From Clostridium_AD sp050717545 (lineage in GTDB: Bacteria > Bacillota > Clostridia > Clostridiales > Clostridiaceae), in assembly GCF_050717545.1 (NCBI RefSeq), contig NZ_JBOITN010000037.1:42630-106629 (forward strand): a stretch of DNA of 64,000 nt, written 5' to 3'. This document shows, piece by piece, positions 8,610 through 16,100 of the stretch (within the stretch, counting starts at the first letter, position 1; each line of letters starts with the position of its first letter). The notes under the pieces are model-generated. The model was given only the letters and a program-made list of their open reading frames with translations. It ran no database searches and had not been told where the DNA came from. The position numbers and the translations under genes are program-made.

Positions 8610-9164
8610 ATGAAAAAATTTGCTTTTTTATCTTGTATGCTAACGTTATTATTAGCATTAACTAGTTTAAGAGTAAATGGTCAACAGCTATATGTAAATG
8701 GATCAGAATGTAAGGATTTATATAATGAACAGATAAAAGCAGTAGCAGTGTTTAATCAATCAAATAACTCAATAGGTGTAACTGACAGTGATATATACTT
8801 AATGTCCCAAGTTGTATATGCTGAGAGTTGTGGTGAATCGGATAGTGGAAAACTTGCGGTAGCATCCGTTATACTAAATCGTGCTAGCGATTCTCATTTT
8901 CCAAAATCTATTTCCGGTGTTATTAACCAAAAAAACGCATTTTCTTGCGTTAAAAATGGGGTAGTAATGCATAATGGTAAATCTGGTGTTATTCCTGATA
9001 CAGCTTGTTACAATGCTGTTTTAAACGCATTGAAAGGTAAAGATCCTACATACAATGCTGTTTTTTATTACAATCCTGGAATAGCTACTTGTAAGTGGAT
9101 GATAGGTATAAAAAAGGATAATATCAAAACTATAGGAAATCATGTTTTCTTTGTAGTTAAATAA
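8610..9164 (+). CDS. Secreted SleB/CwlJ-type cell-wall hydrolase
   Basis: A 184-residue exported protein. A signal peptide (MKKFAFLSCMLTLLLALTSL, cleavage probably near residue 24) is followed by a Hydrolase_2 domain (about residues 62-184) with the family's catalytic-Glu region VVYAESCGES and the blocks LAVASVILNR and NAFSCV. The family includes spore cortex-lytic SleB and CwlJ, but this version has no N-terminal peptidoglycan-binding domain and is riboswitch-controlled, so a vegetative wall-remodelling role is equally likely. It is the only gene behind the c-di-AMP riboswitch and ends near a terminator shared with trxB, so it is monocistronic. Confidence 0.88.
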   Translation: MKKFAFLSCMLTLLLALTSLRVNGQQLYVNGSECKDLYNEQIKAVAVFNQSNNSIGVTDSDIYLMSQVVYAESCGESDSGKLAVASVILNRASDSHFPKSISGVINQKNAFSCVKNGVVMHNGKSGVIPDTACYNAVLNALKGKDPTYNAVFYYNPGIATCKWMIGIKKDNIKTIGNHVFFVVK

Positions 9165-9215
9165 TAACTATATCTTACACTACAAAAACTAACTACTAAT
9201 TTTATTTATGGTTCA

Positions 9216-9251
9216 AAAACAAATAGCGGGTAAACACCCGCTATTTGTTTT
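9216..9251. terminator. Bidirectional terminator between the hydrolase and trxB
   Basis: A perfect 15-bp stem (AACAAATAGCGGG core) with a 6-nt loop has T-rich tracts on both outer sides, so it can end both convergent genes. The right arm (9237-9251) includes the last codons and stop of the thioredoxin reductase gene. Confidence 0.9.
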
Positions 9252-10110
9252 GCTGTAATTTATCTATATATGAAACTGCACCTAATGCTGCTACTAATCC
9301 TTCACCTGCAGACTTAATATATTGATATGGTTTTCCTGTACAATCACCTGCAGCATAACATCCTTTTATACTTGTTTTCATACTTCTATCAACTTTTATA
9401 TGTCCGTCTTCTATTTCAAGACCAGGTACCAGTTGACTAGGCGAGACACTATCTCTTAACATGAAAACGCCATCTGTAACTATTTCACCATTTTCTAAAA
9501 TAATTTTAGTTACCACGTCTTCTCCAACTATTTCTAAAGGTTTCTTTTTTATTATCTCAACATTTGGATTTAAATTATATTCACCCTTGTACATAGGGAT
9601 ATAATATGTTTTTGCGCTAAGCTCACTTACATAATTCGTTTCTTCTTCCCCTTCTTTATTATAACCAACTATAACAACAGTTTTCCCTTTATATAACGGA
9701 GCATCACAAGTTGCACAGTACCCTACTCCTTTTCCCAAAAACTCTTCTTCTCCTTTTAACGGTTTCGTATATTCTATCCCTGTAGCTAATATAATTGTTT
9801 TAGCTTCATACATTTTTTCATTTACCATTAAAGCAAAATATTCTCCCATTGCGTAAACATTGTTTATCTTTTCATTTACAATATTTATTCCCATAGCTTC
9901 AATATGAGCAGCAAATTTCTCCTTAAGTTCAATTCCCGGAATGTTATAAAACCCTAAAAAATTATTAACCTTTGCTGCTCTTGCAATTTTAGGACTTAAA
10001 TCCTTACTTCCAAAAATTATTATATTTTTATTTCTAATTTTAGCGTTAATAGCAGCTTCAAGCCCCGCTGGACCAGTTCCAATAATAGCTATATCATATC
10101 TTTCATCCAT
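9241..10110 (-). CDS. Thioredoxin reductase-like flavoprotein, probably pyridine-nucleotide independent
   Basis: Reduces thioredoxin through FAD and a redox disulphide. The 289-residue protein has an N-terminal FAD motif (IAIIGTGPAGLEAA) and the CATC redox pair in GYCATCDAPLYKG. Where NADPH-dependent enzymes have GGGDSA and HRRxxxR, this one has GYNKEGEEE and IPMYKGEY. Loss of both NADPH motifs matches the clostridial ferredoxin-linked flavin thioredoxin reductases (FFTR family). The start is the ATG at 10110, with GAGGAG 7 nt upstream; a longer frame back to 10137 lacks a matching site. It lies next to trxA, its likely substrate. Confidence 0.88.
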   Translation of the reverse strand: MDERYDIAIIGTGPAGLEAAINAKIRNKNIIIFGSKDLSPKIARAAKVNNFLGFYNIPGIELKEKFAAHIEAMGINIVNEKINNVYAMGEYFALMVNEKMYEAKTIILATGIEYTKPLKGEEEFLGKGVGYCATCDAPLYKGKTVVIVGYNKEGEEETNYVSELSAKTYYIPMYKGEYNLNPNVEIIKKKPLEIVGEDVVTKIILENGEIVTDGVFMLRDSVSPSQLVPGLEIEDGHIKVDRSMKTSIKGCYAAGDCTGKPYQYIKSAGEGLVAALGAVSYIDKLQQNK

Positions 10111-10215
10111 AATTTTTCTCCTCATCTTCCTATACAAATTAGTAACATAGCACCTTAATTACAGTTGTCATAAATAAAACTTCAATAAAATCATCTCCTG
10201 CGGAGCTGAAATGTA

Positions 10216-10270
10216 ATTAAAAATGGAGATATTTACTTAAATTATAAAAATTTAAAATATCTATCTCCAT
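10216..10270 (-). terminator. Terminator-like hairpin after trxA
   Basis: On the minus strand ATGGAGATA... pairs across to ...TATCTCCAT (arms near 10262-10270 and 10223-10230, with AT-rich inner pairing) and is followed by TTTTTAATT. It lies about 58 nt after the trxA stop, so trxA and the reductase gene may be only partly co-transcribed. Confidence 0.7.
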
Positions 10271-10327
10271 CATTTTTATTGATCATTTATATTAAAATCC
10301 AACTTATTTTATTACCATAATATAATT

Positions 10328-10645
10328 TTATATATGTTTTTCTATTATTTTCTTTAAGTCTGCTTTAGGTCTAAATCCCACCATAGTCTCTTTAACTATA
10401 TCTTTATTAAACACCATCACGGTTGGAATACTTGAAATTTTATACTTTGATGATATTACTGGACTCTCATCCACATTTATTTTTACAAATTTAATTTTCT
10501 TTCCCATTTCACTTTCTAATTCTTCCATTACTGGAGTTAACATTTTACAAGGTCCACACCAAGGTGCCCAAAAATCAACTACAACTATGTTATCTGAATC
10601 TATTATTTCCTCATTAAAATTTTTGTCATTAACTACTTTAACCAT
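10328..10645 (-). CDS. trxA: Thioredoxin
   Basis: A 105-residue cytoplasmic thioredoxin with the active site WAPWCGPCKML (Cys pair near residues 31-34) and the cis-Pro segment SIPTVMVF. The length is typical. GGAGG lies 7 nt before the ATG. It is followed on the same strand by a thioredoxin reductase-like gene. Upstream is a near-consensus promoter (10695-10723) overlapped by one palindrome and followed by another, which suggests inducible control, plausibly by redox or sulfur stress. Confidence 0.96.
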   Translation of the reverse strand: MVKVVNDKNFNEEIIDSDNIVVVDFWAPWCGPCKMLTPVMEELESEMGKKIKFVKINVDESPVISSKYKISSIPTVMVFNKDIVKETMVGFRPKADLKKIIEKHI

Positions 10646-10665
10646 ATTATTACCTCCAATTATTA

Positions 10666-10680
10666 TACCCCTCTAGGGTA
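10666..10680. promoter_or_regulatory. Palindrome in the trxA leader (candidate operator)
   Basis: TACCC-N5-GGGTA is a perfect palindrome in its arms, located 20 nt before the trxA ATG and just downstream of the expected transcription start. TACCC...GGGTA arms resemble operators of the CsoR/CstR/FrmR repressor family; that assignment is an inference from similarity. Confidence 0.5.
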
Positions 10681-10694
10681 CCTTTATAATTAAC

Positions 10695-10723
10695 ATTGTA
10701 TACCATATTACTAGACTAGTCAA
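10695..10723 (-). promoter_or_regulatory. trxA promoter with embedded palindrome
   Basis: On the minus strand TTGACT (10718-10723), a 17-nt spacer and TACAAT (10695-10700). The spacer begins within an 11-bp palindrome, ACTAGTCTAGT (10710-10720), that overlaps the -35 box. Confidence 0.8.
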
Positions 10724-10886
10724 TGATATTCCAATTTCTTTTCTTATACATATATTCCTTGTCATACTTCATAAAAAGCAAAAGAAATTTTTTACACATC
10801 ATATGATTAGTATACCCAAATAAAAACTTTATAATTTCTATTATTATATTGAAATAATTTTTGTTTTAATTTTTATAATATGTAAT

Positions 10887-12146
10887 TTATTTTTCTAATA
10901 CATCTTTCACTATAGAGTTATTATATAAAGAATTAGGATATTGTTTTACTAATTGTTGCGCATAACCTTTTGATTTTTTTATATTTACTTCTTTGGTTAT
11001 AGTAATTAAATTATATAAAACTTCCTGCGCATAACTTCCGCTAGGAAATTGTTTTAAACTAAGTTCATAATATTTAACGGAATTTTCAAAATCAGAAACG
11101 GACTTATAGCTTACCGCTAACATATATATTATATGCTCTTGTAAATAGTTACCTTCTGAATATGGTAAAGCATATAAAAAATATTTTTTAGCCTCTGTAA
11201 AATTTTTATCATTTATATAACTCATCCCTTTATCATAAAAGAATGTTATCCCATTGCTCTTAATAATATCTTCTCCTTTTACAATAAGCAAATTATCATT
11301 CATGCCTAATTCTACATCTTTCCACTCATTAACATATCCAACTATTTGCTCCATATTATTATCTTTTATGCTTTTATCTAACTTCTGCTTAGGAAATTTA
11401 ATATTTTCTTGTTTAACTAAATTTTTAGCTTCTTTTATGTCTTCTACATCTTTTATTTCTTGTAAATCCTTATTATTGATTAAAGCTGCTTTACTTTGTG
11501 TCTTTTTTAAGATATTAATTGAAAACTTCGAAAAATCGTTCACCTTATAGATATTATTTTTAGCAATTAAAACTATAATTAGAATTAGAATTATACTGGT
11601 GGTTACTATGAAATTTTTTTTATAGTTTATTTCTCTTTTTATGTTACCAAATTCTATAATTATATCTTTATTAGCAATCGCTCTTGTATTTTTTTTATCC
11701 ACACGTATTACTTCATCAATGTATTGCAACGCTTTATCATATTCACCTTGCTTTATATAACAATTACTAATATAATTATTCACATTTATAAAATTAAAGT
11801 GACTTTTAGAGCATTGCTGTAAAAGTTTTAATGCACCAGATATATCAAATTTCCTTATTGCCTCCAATGCATTTACATACAACTTCAATTTTTCCTTATC
11901 CCGCACGCTATCATTTAGATACTTTATTGATACTTTATCATTATTTCTTTTATAATTTATGTTCCAGGCTTGTTTTGCTTTTTCTAAATCGCCTTTTATA
12001 TAATATAAAATACCTTTCAAATTTAGGGCTGCAGCATTTGTATTATTTAAAGAAATGCTTTTTTCACAAAGAACTAATGCCTTATCTATATAACCATCAT
12101 TATATTTGTTCATCGCTTTAACATATTCTTTTCCTGATTTATCCAT
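10887..12146 (-). CDS. TPR-repeat membrane protein of unknown function
   Basis: A 419-residue protein. Residues ~1-160 carry several tetratricopeptide-like helical repeats (AAALNLKGILYYIKGDLEKA, YDKALQYIDEVIRVD). One transmembrane helix follows (FIVTTSIILILIIVLIA, about 180-196), then a linker and more TPR-like repeats near the C-terminus (VKYYELSLKQFPSGSYAQEV). The second half would lie on the opposite side of the membrane from the first. TPR proteins are scaffolds, so no enzyme activity is implied. AGGTGA precedes the ATG. It has no close partner gene. Confidence 0.85.
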   Translation of the reverse strand: MDKSGKEYVKAMNKYNDGYIDKALVLCEKSISLNNTNAAALNLKGILYYIKGDLEKAKQAWNINYKRNNDKVSIKYLNDSVRDKEKLKLYVNALEAIRKFDISGALKLLQQCSKSHFNFINVNNYISNCYIKQGEYDKALQYIDEVIRVDKKNTRAIANKDIIIEFGNIKREINYKKNFIVTTSIILILIIVLIAKNNIYKVNDFSKFSINILKKTQSKAALINNKDLQEIKDVEDIKEAKNLVKQENIKFPKQKLDKSIKDNNMEQIVGYVNEWKDVELGMNDNLLIVKGEDIIKSNGITFFYDKGMSYINDKNFTEAKKYFLYALPYSEGNYLQEHIIYMLAVSYKSVSDFENSVKYYELSLKQFPSGSYAQEVLYNLITITKEVNIKKSKGYAQQLVKQYPNSLYNNSIVKDVLEK

Positions 12147-12418
12147 GAACTCACCTTTTATTCTATTTATTTATAATTACTCTAATTATATCATATGATT
12201 AATTTTTTTAAGAGAATTATCTATAATAATAGTAATAAAAATATATATTAATTCATATTTTGTGATAAAATTTTAAATGTTTCATATTATTATATTAATT
12301 ACTATTTTACAATAAAGTTCTAAAGAGTAAAAAGTACATATTATATATTTATATTCTACAAATATAACATACGGATATTATCATTAGTATATTATTTATA
12401 AATGCTGAGGGGGACCTT

Positions 12419-12538
12419 ATGGTAAATAAACAATTCTCTATTCTTATATATTTTTTAAGTACTATTTTAGTATTAATTCTTTCAATATTTCTTTATAGGC
12501 TAGTTACTAATATTAACTTCAATATTTATACCCATTAA
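12419..12538 (+). CDS. Small single-span membrane protein (39 aa)
   Basis: A short reading frame with a good Shine-Dalgarno (GAGGGGG, 5 nt before the ATG at 12419). It encodes a polar start (MVNKQFS), one strongly hydrophobic helix (ILIYFLSTILVLILSIFLY) and a short polar tail ending at TAA 12536-12538. It is followed by a bidirectional terminator at 12609. The flanking 12147-12418 is very AT-rich with no other gene seen. No homology is recognised; expression is plausible from the site and terminator but unproven. Confidence 0.5.
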   Translation: MVNKQFSILIYFLSTILVLILSIFLYRLVTNINFNIYTH

Positions 12539-12608
12539 TTAGAATCTATAATCAAATTTTTTATACCAAAATTATAATCTAATATACAACAAACTTAAAT
12601 TATAAACT

Positions 12609-12641
12609 AAAAAGACATACTTTAATATGATATGTCTTTTT
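12609..12641. terminator. Bidirectional terminator between the small membrane ORF and cwlD
   Basis: AAAAAGACATA / TATGTCTTTTT form an 11-bp stem with an 11-nt loop, and the A/T ends give a U-run in both directions. Confidence 0.85.
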
Positions 12642-12677
12642 ATATTAACAATTAGTGTACATCAAAATATATTATAT

Positions 12678-13391
12678 TTATTCCTGTGAAACACTTTTAA
12701 AATATTCACCTACAGATTTAGTTATGGATCCTGCTATCTTTTCTTGATATTCATCCGACTTTAATTTTTGCTCTTCTTCATCATTTGATAAAAATCCACA
12801 TTCCACTATAACACTTGGCATAGTATCATTATCCCTTAATAACCTGTACGCAGTTTTAGCGGGTTTCTGTACTCTCTTATTAGTAGGATCCAAATCTATT
12901 CTAAAGTTATTCTGAATTAGAGTTGCTAAAGATACGCTTTCTTTATAATTTGAATACCACACTTGGGCACCATAATATTTACTCTCCGGAAAATAATTTA
13001 GATGTATACTAATAAGCATTTCGCAATTGCTAGATTTCTTTAAATCACATCTCTTCTTTAAATCTTCAATGTACCTCTGCCTTATAGTACCACTAGATGA
13101 ATAAAGACCCGTATCTTCTTCTCTAGTCATAATTACCTCATAACCTGCATTTTGTAAACTTGCTTTAAGCTTTTTTACTATATTTAAATTAATGTTCTTC
13201 TCAACAGTACCATTCTTAGAACTTGTGCCACCATCAATACCTCCATGGCCTGCATCAATGAGTATCCTTTTATTACTTTGACTAACATTCATAGTTTCAT
13301 GTGCAAAGCTTAAATTTACACCTATAAAGCTTCCTATTCCTAAAAAAATTACCACAACAACAGCTATTAACCTCTTATTAACATATTTCAA
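12678..13391 (-). CDS. cwlD: N-acetylmuramoyl-L-alanine amidase CwlD (germination-specific)
   Basis: A 237-residue Amidase_3 enzyme. An N-terminal signal/anchor helix (LIAVVVVIFLGIGSFIGV) is followed by the zinc-amidase motifs ILIDAGHGGIDGG, SIHLNYF and VIVECGFLSN. CwlD acts in sporangia to start muramic-delta-lactam formation in the spore cortex, which is needed for later germination. The preferred start is TTG at 13391, behind AAAGGGTG; the in-frame GTG at 13400 sits too close to that site. In many clostridia cwlD directly follows rpsI; here a divergent superoxide dismutase gene lies between. Confidence 0.92.
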   Translation of the reverse strand: MKYVNKRLIAVVVVIFLGIGSFIGVNLSFAHETMNVSQSNKRILIDAGHGGIDGGTSSKNGTVEKNINLNIVKKLKASLQNAGYEVIMTREEDTGLYSSSGTIRQRYIEDLKKRCDLKKSSNCEMLISIHLNYFPESKYYGAQVWYSNYKESVSLATLIQNNFRIDLDPTNKRVQKPAKTAYRLLRDNDTMPSVIVECGFLSNDEEEQKLKSDEYQEKIAGSITKSVGEYFKSVSQE

Positions 13392-13479
13392 TGCACCCAC
13401 CCTTTTATTTATTGGTATATGTTAATTTTATTCAACATGTATATAATTTATTATTATTTATTATAATACACAGGATTAG

Positions 13480-13516
13480 TTATATTACATATCCTGTAAT
13501 GTAATATAATTTTTTA
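13480..13516 (+). repeat. Inverted repeat with T-run in the superoxide dismutase leader
   Basis: TTATATTACA and TGTAATATAA form a perfect 10-bp stem around a 10-nt loop, followed by TTTTTT, directly before the sod Shine-Dalgarno (GAGGTGA). It could be an attenuator or an operator; the AT-only stem makes a strong terminator doubtful. Confidence 0.5.
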
Positions 13517-13529
13517 TAGAGGTGATTTA

Positions 13530-14174
13530 ATGTATAATTTAAAGCCTGAAACATTCGATTTTAACACAGTAAAAGGTATCTCTAAGAAGCAGCTAGATGA
13601 ACATTACAAATTATATACAGGTTATGTAACCAAGTTAAATGAAATTTGGAACACTCCTTACGTGCCTACTAATTACATTAATAGTAATCCCACTTATTCA
13701 AAAATGCGTAGCATAAAGCTAGGTGAAACATATTCACTTGATGGAGTAAAACTTCACAACCTTTATTTTGAAAATATGACAGGAGGTAATAATATCCCAT
13801 ATGGACCCGCATTTAACTCCATAGTAAATGAGTTTGGATCCTACGATGCATTTATCTCCTACCTTACAAACGTAGGGCTATCCATGAGAGGCTGGGCAAT
13901 TCTTACTATCGATTCTATCGACCATAAATTACATCTCACTGGGAGCGACTCACACGATAATGGTGCCATATGGCAATCCTTCCCTCTATTAATTATGGAT
14001 GTTTATGAGCATGCATACTTTATGGATTTTGGAACAGATAGAAAAAAATATATTTCTACATTTATTGAAAATATAAATTGGGGCGTTTTAAATCAAAGAT
14101 TCGAAAAATATATTTTGCAAGCACAATATATGGATATGAATAAAGCCAGGTATTGCCCATATAATTTATACTAA
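13530..14174 (+). CDS. Iron/manganese superoxide dismutase family protein (divergent)
   Basis: A 214-residue protein of the Fe/Mn SOD family, cytoplasmic (no signal peptide). The C-terminal signature DVYEHAYFMDFG supplies the Asp and His ligands, and LHNLYFENM supplies a third. The N-terminal ligand helix reads EHYKLYTGYVTKLN instead of the usual HHxKHHxxYVxxLN. One residue is missing, and the second-shell His pair is replaced. SDSHDNGAIW occupies the region of the metal-tuning Gln/His. The activity and metal preference are therefore uncertain. GAGGTGA precedes the ATG. It stands alone on the plus strand between cwlD and rpsI. Confidence 0.82.
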   Translation: MYNLKPETFDFNTVKGISKKQLDEHYKLYTGYVTKLNEIWNTPYVPTNYINSNPTYSKMRSIKLGETYSLDGVKLHNLYFENMTGGNNIPYGPAFNSIVNEFGSYDAFISYLTNVGLSMRGWAILTIDSIDHKLHLTGSDSHDNGAIWQSFPLLIMDVYEHAYFMDFGTDRKKYISTFIENINWGVLNQRFEKYILQAQYMDMNKARYCPYNLY

Positions 14175-14232
14175 TTTTAAATCTGTGAATGTTTGCTAGT
14201 TACGAGCTAATTTATCGTTATTTATAAACCAC

Positions 14233-14276
14233 TAAAAAAAATAAAAACCCCCAAACATAATCGTTTGAGAGTTTTT
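14233..14276 (-). terminator. Terminator after rpsI
   Basis: On the minus strand AAAAACTCTCAAAC pairs with GTTTGGGGGTTTTT (G-U wobbles included, 14 bp), followed by ATTTTTTTT. On the plus strand the wobbles become C-A mismatches, so it should act mainly for rpsI. Confidence 0.8.
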
Positions 14277-14289
14277 AAATTCAAGAAAA

Positions 14290-14682
14290 TTATCTCTTTG
14301 AGAATTGAGATGCTTTTCTTGCTTTTTTAAGACCATATTTCTTTCTTTCTTTCATTCTTGGATCTCTTGTTAAAAAACCTGCACTTTTAAGCTCTGGTCT
14401 TAAAGTTTCGTCAGCTTTTAATAAAGATCTAGAAATACCGTGTCTTATTGCTCCAGCTTGACCTGTATATCCACCACCATGTACGTTAACTAAAACATCA
14501 AATTTATCTTTAGTTCCAGTTAATACTAAAGGTTGGTTAACTATAAGCATTAAAGTTTCTAATCCAAAATAGTTTTCTATGTTTCTTTTGTTTATAACAA
14601 TCTTACCTTCGCCAGGTACAAGTCTTACTCTCGCAACTGATTTCTTTCTTCTTCCTGTTCCTATATATTGAACCTTTGCCAT
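14290..14682 (-). CDS. rpsI: 30S ribosomal protein S9
   Basis: S9 (130 residues) sits in the head of the small subunit with its basic tail reaching the P-site tRNA. The N-terminus VQYIGTGRRKKSVARVRL and the C-terminal tail KKARKASQFSKR are family hallmarks. GGAGG lies 7 nt before the ATG. It is second in the rplM-rpsI operon (24-nt gap) and followed by its own terminator. Confidence 0.98.
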   Translation of the reverse strand: MAKVQYIGTGRRKKSVARVRLVPGEGKIVINKRNIENYFGLETLMLIVNQPLVLTGTKDKFDVLVNVHGGGYTGQAGAIRHGISRSLLKADETLRPELKSAGFLTRDPRMKERKKYGLKKARKASQFSKR

Positions 14683-14706
14683 ATTATATCCTCCTTTCGA
14701 ATCTAA

Positions 14707-15141
14707 TTAGTATTTAAGTACTAGTACTTCTGGGTTTTGAGCTTCGTTCTTATGTTCTGGTCCTCTGTAAACAGTTAATTTTTTAAGTGTTTGACGACCT
14801 AATGGTCCCGTTGGAAGCATTCTTCTTACTGCTTCTTCAAAAATAAACTCTGGTCTTTTAGCTAATGCTACTCTATATGGAACTTCTTTTAATCCACCTG
14901 GATAATGAGAATGATGTCTTAACATTTTTTGGTCTAATTTCTTACCAGTTAAAACTATCTTATCAGCATTTATTACAATTACAAAGTCACCTGTATCAAC
15001 ATGTGGTGTAAATGTTGGTTTATGTTTTCCTCTTAATATTGCTGCTATTTGACTTGCTGCTCTTCCTAAAACTTTTCCTTCTACATCTACAACGAACCAT
15101 TTTCTTTCTACTTCTAGTGGTTTTGCTAAGTATGATTTCAT
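14707..15141 (-). CDS. rplM: 50S ribosomal protein L13
   Basis: L13 (144 residues) is an early-assembling large-subunit protein. The start is set at the ATG of MKSYLAKPLEVERKWFVVD, behind GGGAGGG; an open frame nine codons longer lacks family support. It is the first gene of rplM-rpsI, with a near-consensus promoter at 15237-15265 and a hairpin in the leader (15185-15207) that may serve L13-type leader control. Confidence 0.98.
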   Translation of the reverse strand: MKSYLAKPLEVERKWFVVDVEGKVLGRAASQIAAILRGKHKPTFTPHVDTGDFVIVINADKIVLTGKKLDQKMLRHHSHYPGGLKEVPYRVALAKRPEFIFEEAVRRMLPTGPLGRQTLKKLTVYRGPEHKNEAQNPEVLVLKY

Positions 15142-15184
15142 TATTTTCCCTCCCTGAACTTTTAACAATTAAAACTCTATGCTA

Positions 15185-15207
15185 AAGATCCGGGGCTAGT
15201 GGATCTT
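15185..15207 (-). promoter_or_regulatory. Hairpin in the rplM leader (candidate L13 leader element)
   Basis: AAGATCC and GGATCTT form a 7-bp stem around a 9-nt loop between the rplM promoter and its start codon. Firmicute rplM genes often carry an L13 autoregulatory leader; matching this element to that family is an inference. Confidence 0.5.
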
Positions 15208-15236
15208 ATACACGATATTTTATACAAACATTAATA

Positions 15237-15265
15237 AGTATAATACATTCTACCAGGTGTGTCAA
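15237..15265 (-). promoter_or_regulatory. rplM-rpsI promoter
   Basis: On the minus strand TTGACA (15260-15265), a 17-nt spacer and TATACT (15237-15242). Confidence 0.85.
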
Positions 15266-15303
15266 TGTTTTTAGACATGATATTAGATTTAAATGTTTTT
15301 ATT

Positions 15304-16038
15304 TTAATAAAAAACTTCTTCCAAACATAATCCATTGGGTGGAACAGATTTTCCTGCCCTTGATCTCTCTTTTGATTCAATTATATCCTTAATCTCGCTT
15401 GGTTTTATTTTACCTTCCCCAACTCTAATTAATGATCCAACTATTATTCTAACCATATTGTATAGGAAACCGTCAGCAGCAATATATATTTTAATCATAT
15501 CTTTATCTCTTATGACATCTAGCCTAGATATAGTTCTTATAGAAGTTTTCACGGAACTTCCTAAATTTTTAAATGCAGAAAAGTCATGTGTACCTATAAA
15601 ATAGAATGCCCCTAATTGCATAATCTCTGCATCTAATATTCTTTGGTGGTGATATATGTAATTGCGACCTACTGCAGCATACACACGCCTATTAATTATT
15701 GTATAACTATATAGTTTTCCTGTACTATTATATCTTGCATGAAAATCCATTGGCATATCAAAAGAGTTCCTTATCACAATATCTTTGGGAAGCTGGCTAT
15801 TAATAGCTCCCGCAAATTTTTCAACAGGTATTTTACTATTAGTATAAAAATTGCCTGTATAACCTTTTGCATGAACTCCAGCATCTGTTCTACTAGAACC
15901 TGTAATTAAAGCTCTTTCACCTATGATCCTCTCAATAGCAGTCTCTACCTTTTCTTGAATCGTCATGACATTATTTTGCCTTTGCCATCCGCAATAGTTC
16001 GTTCCATCGTATTCTATTATAAGCTTTATATTTCTCAA
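15304..16038 (-). CDS. truA: tRNA pseudouridine(38-40) synthase TruA
   Basis: Isomerises uridines 38-40 in the anticodon arm of tRNAs. The 244-residue protein carries the catalytic motif GSSRTDAGVHAKG (Asp near residue 52) and the C-terminal FLYNMVRIIVGSLIRVGEG. The start is TTG at 16038, with AAAAGGG 8 nt upstream. It follows ecfT by 62 nt in the common Firmicute order ecfA1-ecfA2-ecfT-truA-rplM-rpsI. Confidence 0.96.
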   Translation of the reverse strand: MRNIKLIIEYDGTNYCGWQRQNNVMTIQEKVETAIERIIGERALITGSSRTDAGVHAKGYTGNFYTNSKIPVEKFAGAINSQLPKDIVIRNSFDMPMDFHARYNSTGKLYSYTIINRRVYAAVGRNYIYHHQRILDAEIMQLGAFYFIGTHDFSAFKNLGSSVKTSIRTISRLDVIRDKDMIKIYIAADGFLYNMVRIIVGSLIRVGEGKIKPSEIKDIIESKERSRAGKSVPPNGLCLEEVFY

Positions 16039-16100
16039 AGAGTCACGCCCTTTTCTAATTATAGCTAGAATTTAATACTACTTAGTACCTTATTAGAATA

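Noticed and set aside
12609..12641. The 12609 hairpin as part of a small RNA gene
   Set aside because: Its structure and position between convergent genes are fully explained by a bidirectional terminator.
14290..15141. rpsI/rplM as horizontally acquired because they are separate from the main ribosomal cluster
   Set aside because: ecfA1-ecfA2-ecfT-truA-rplM-rpsI is the normal Firmicute arrangement.
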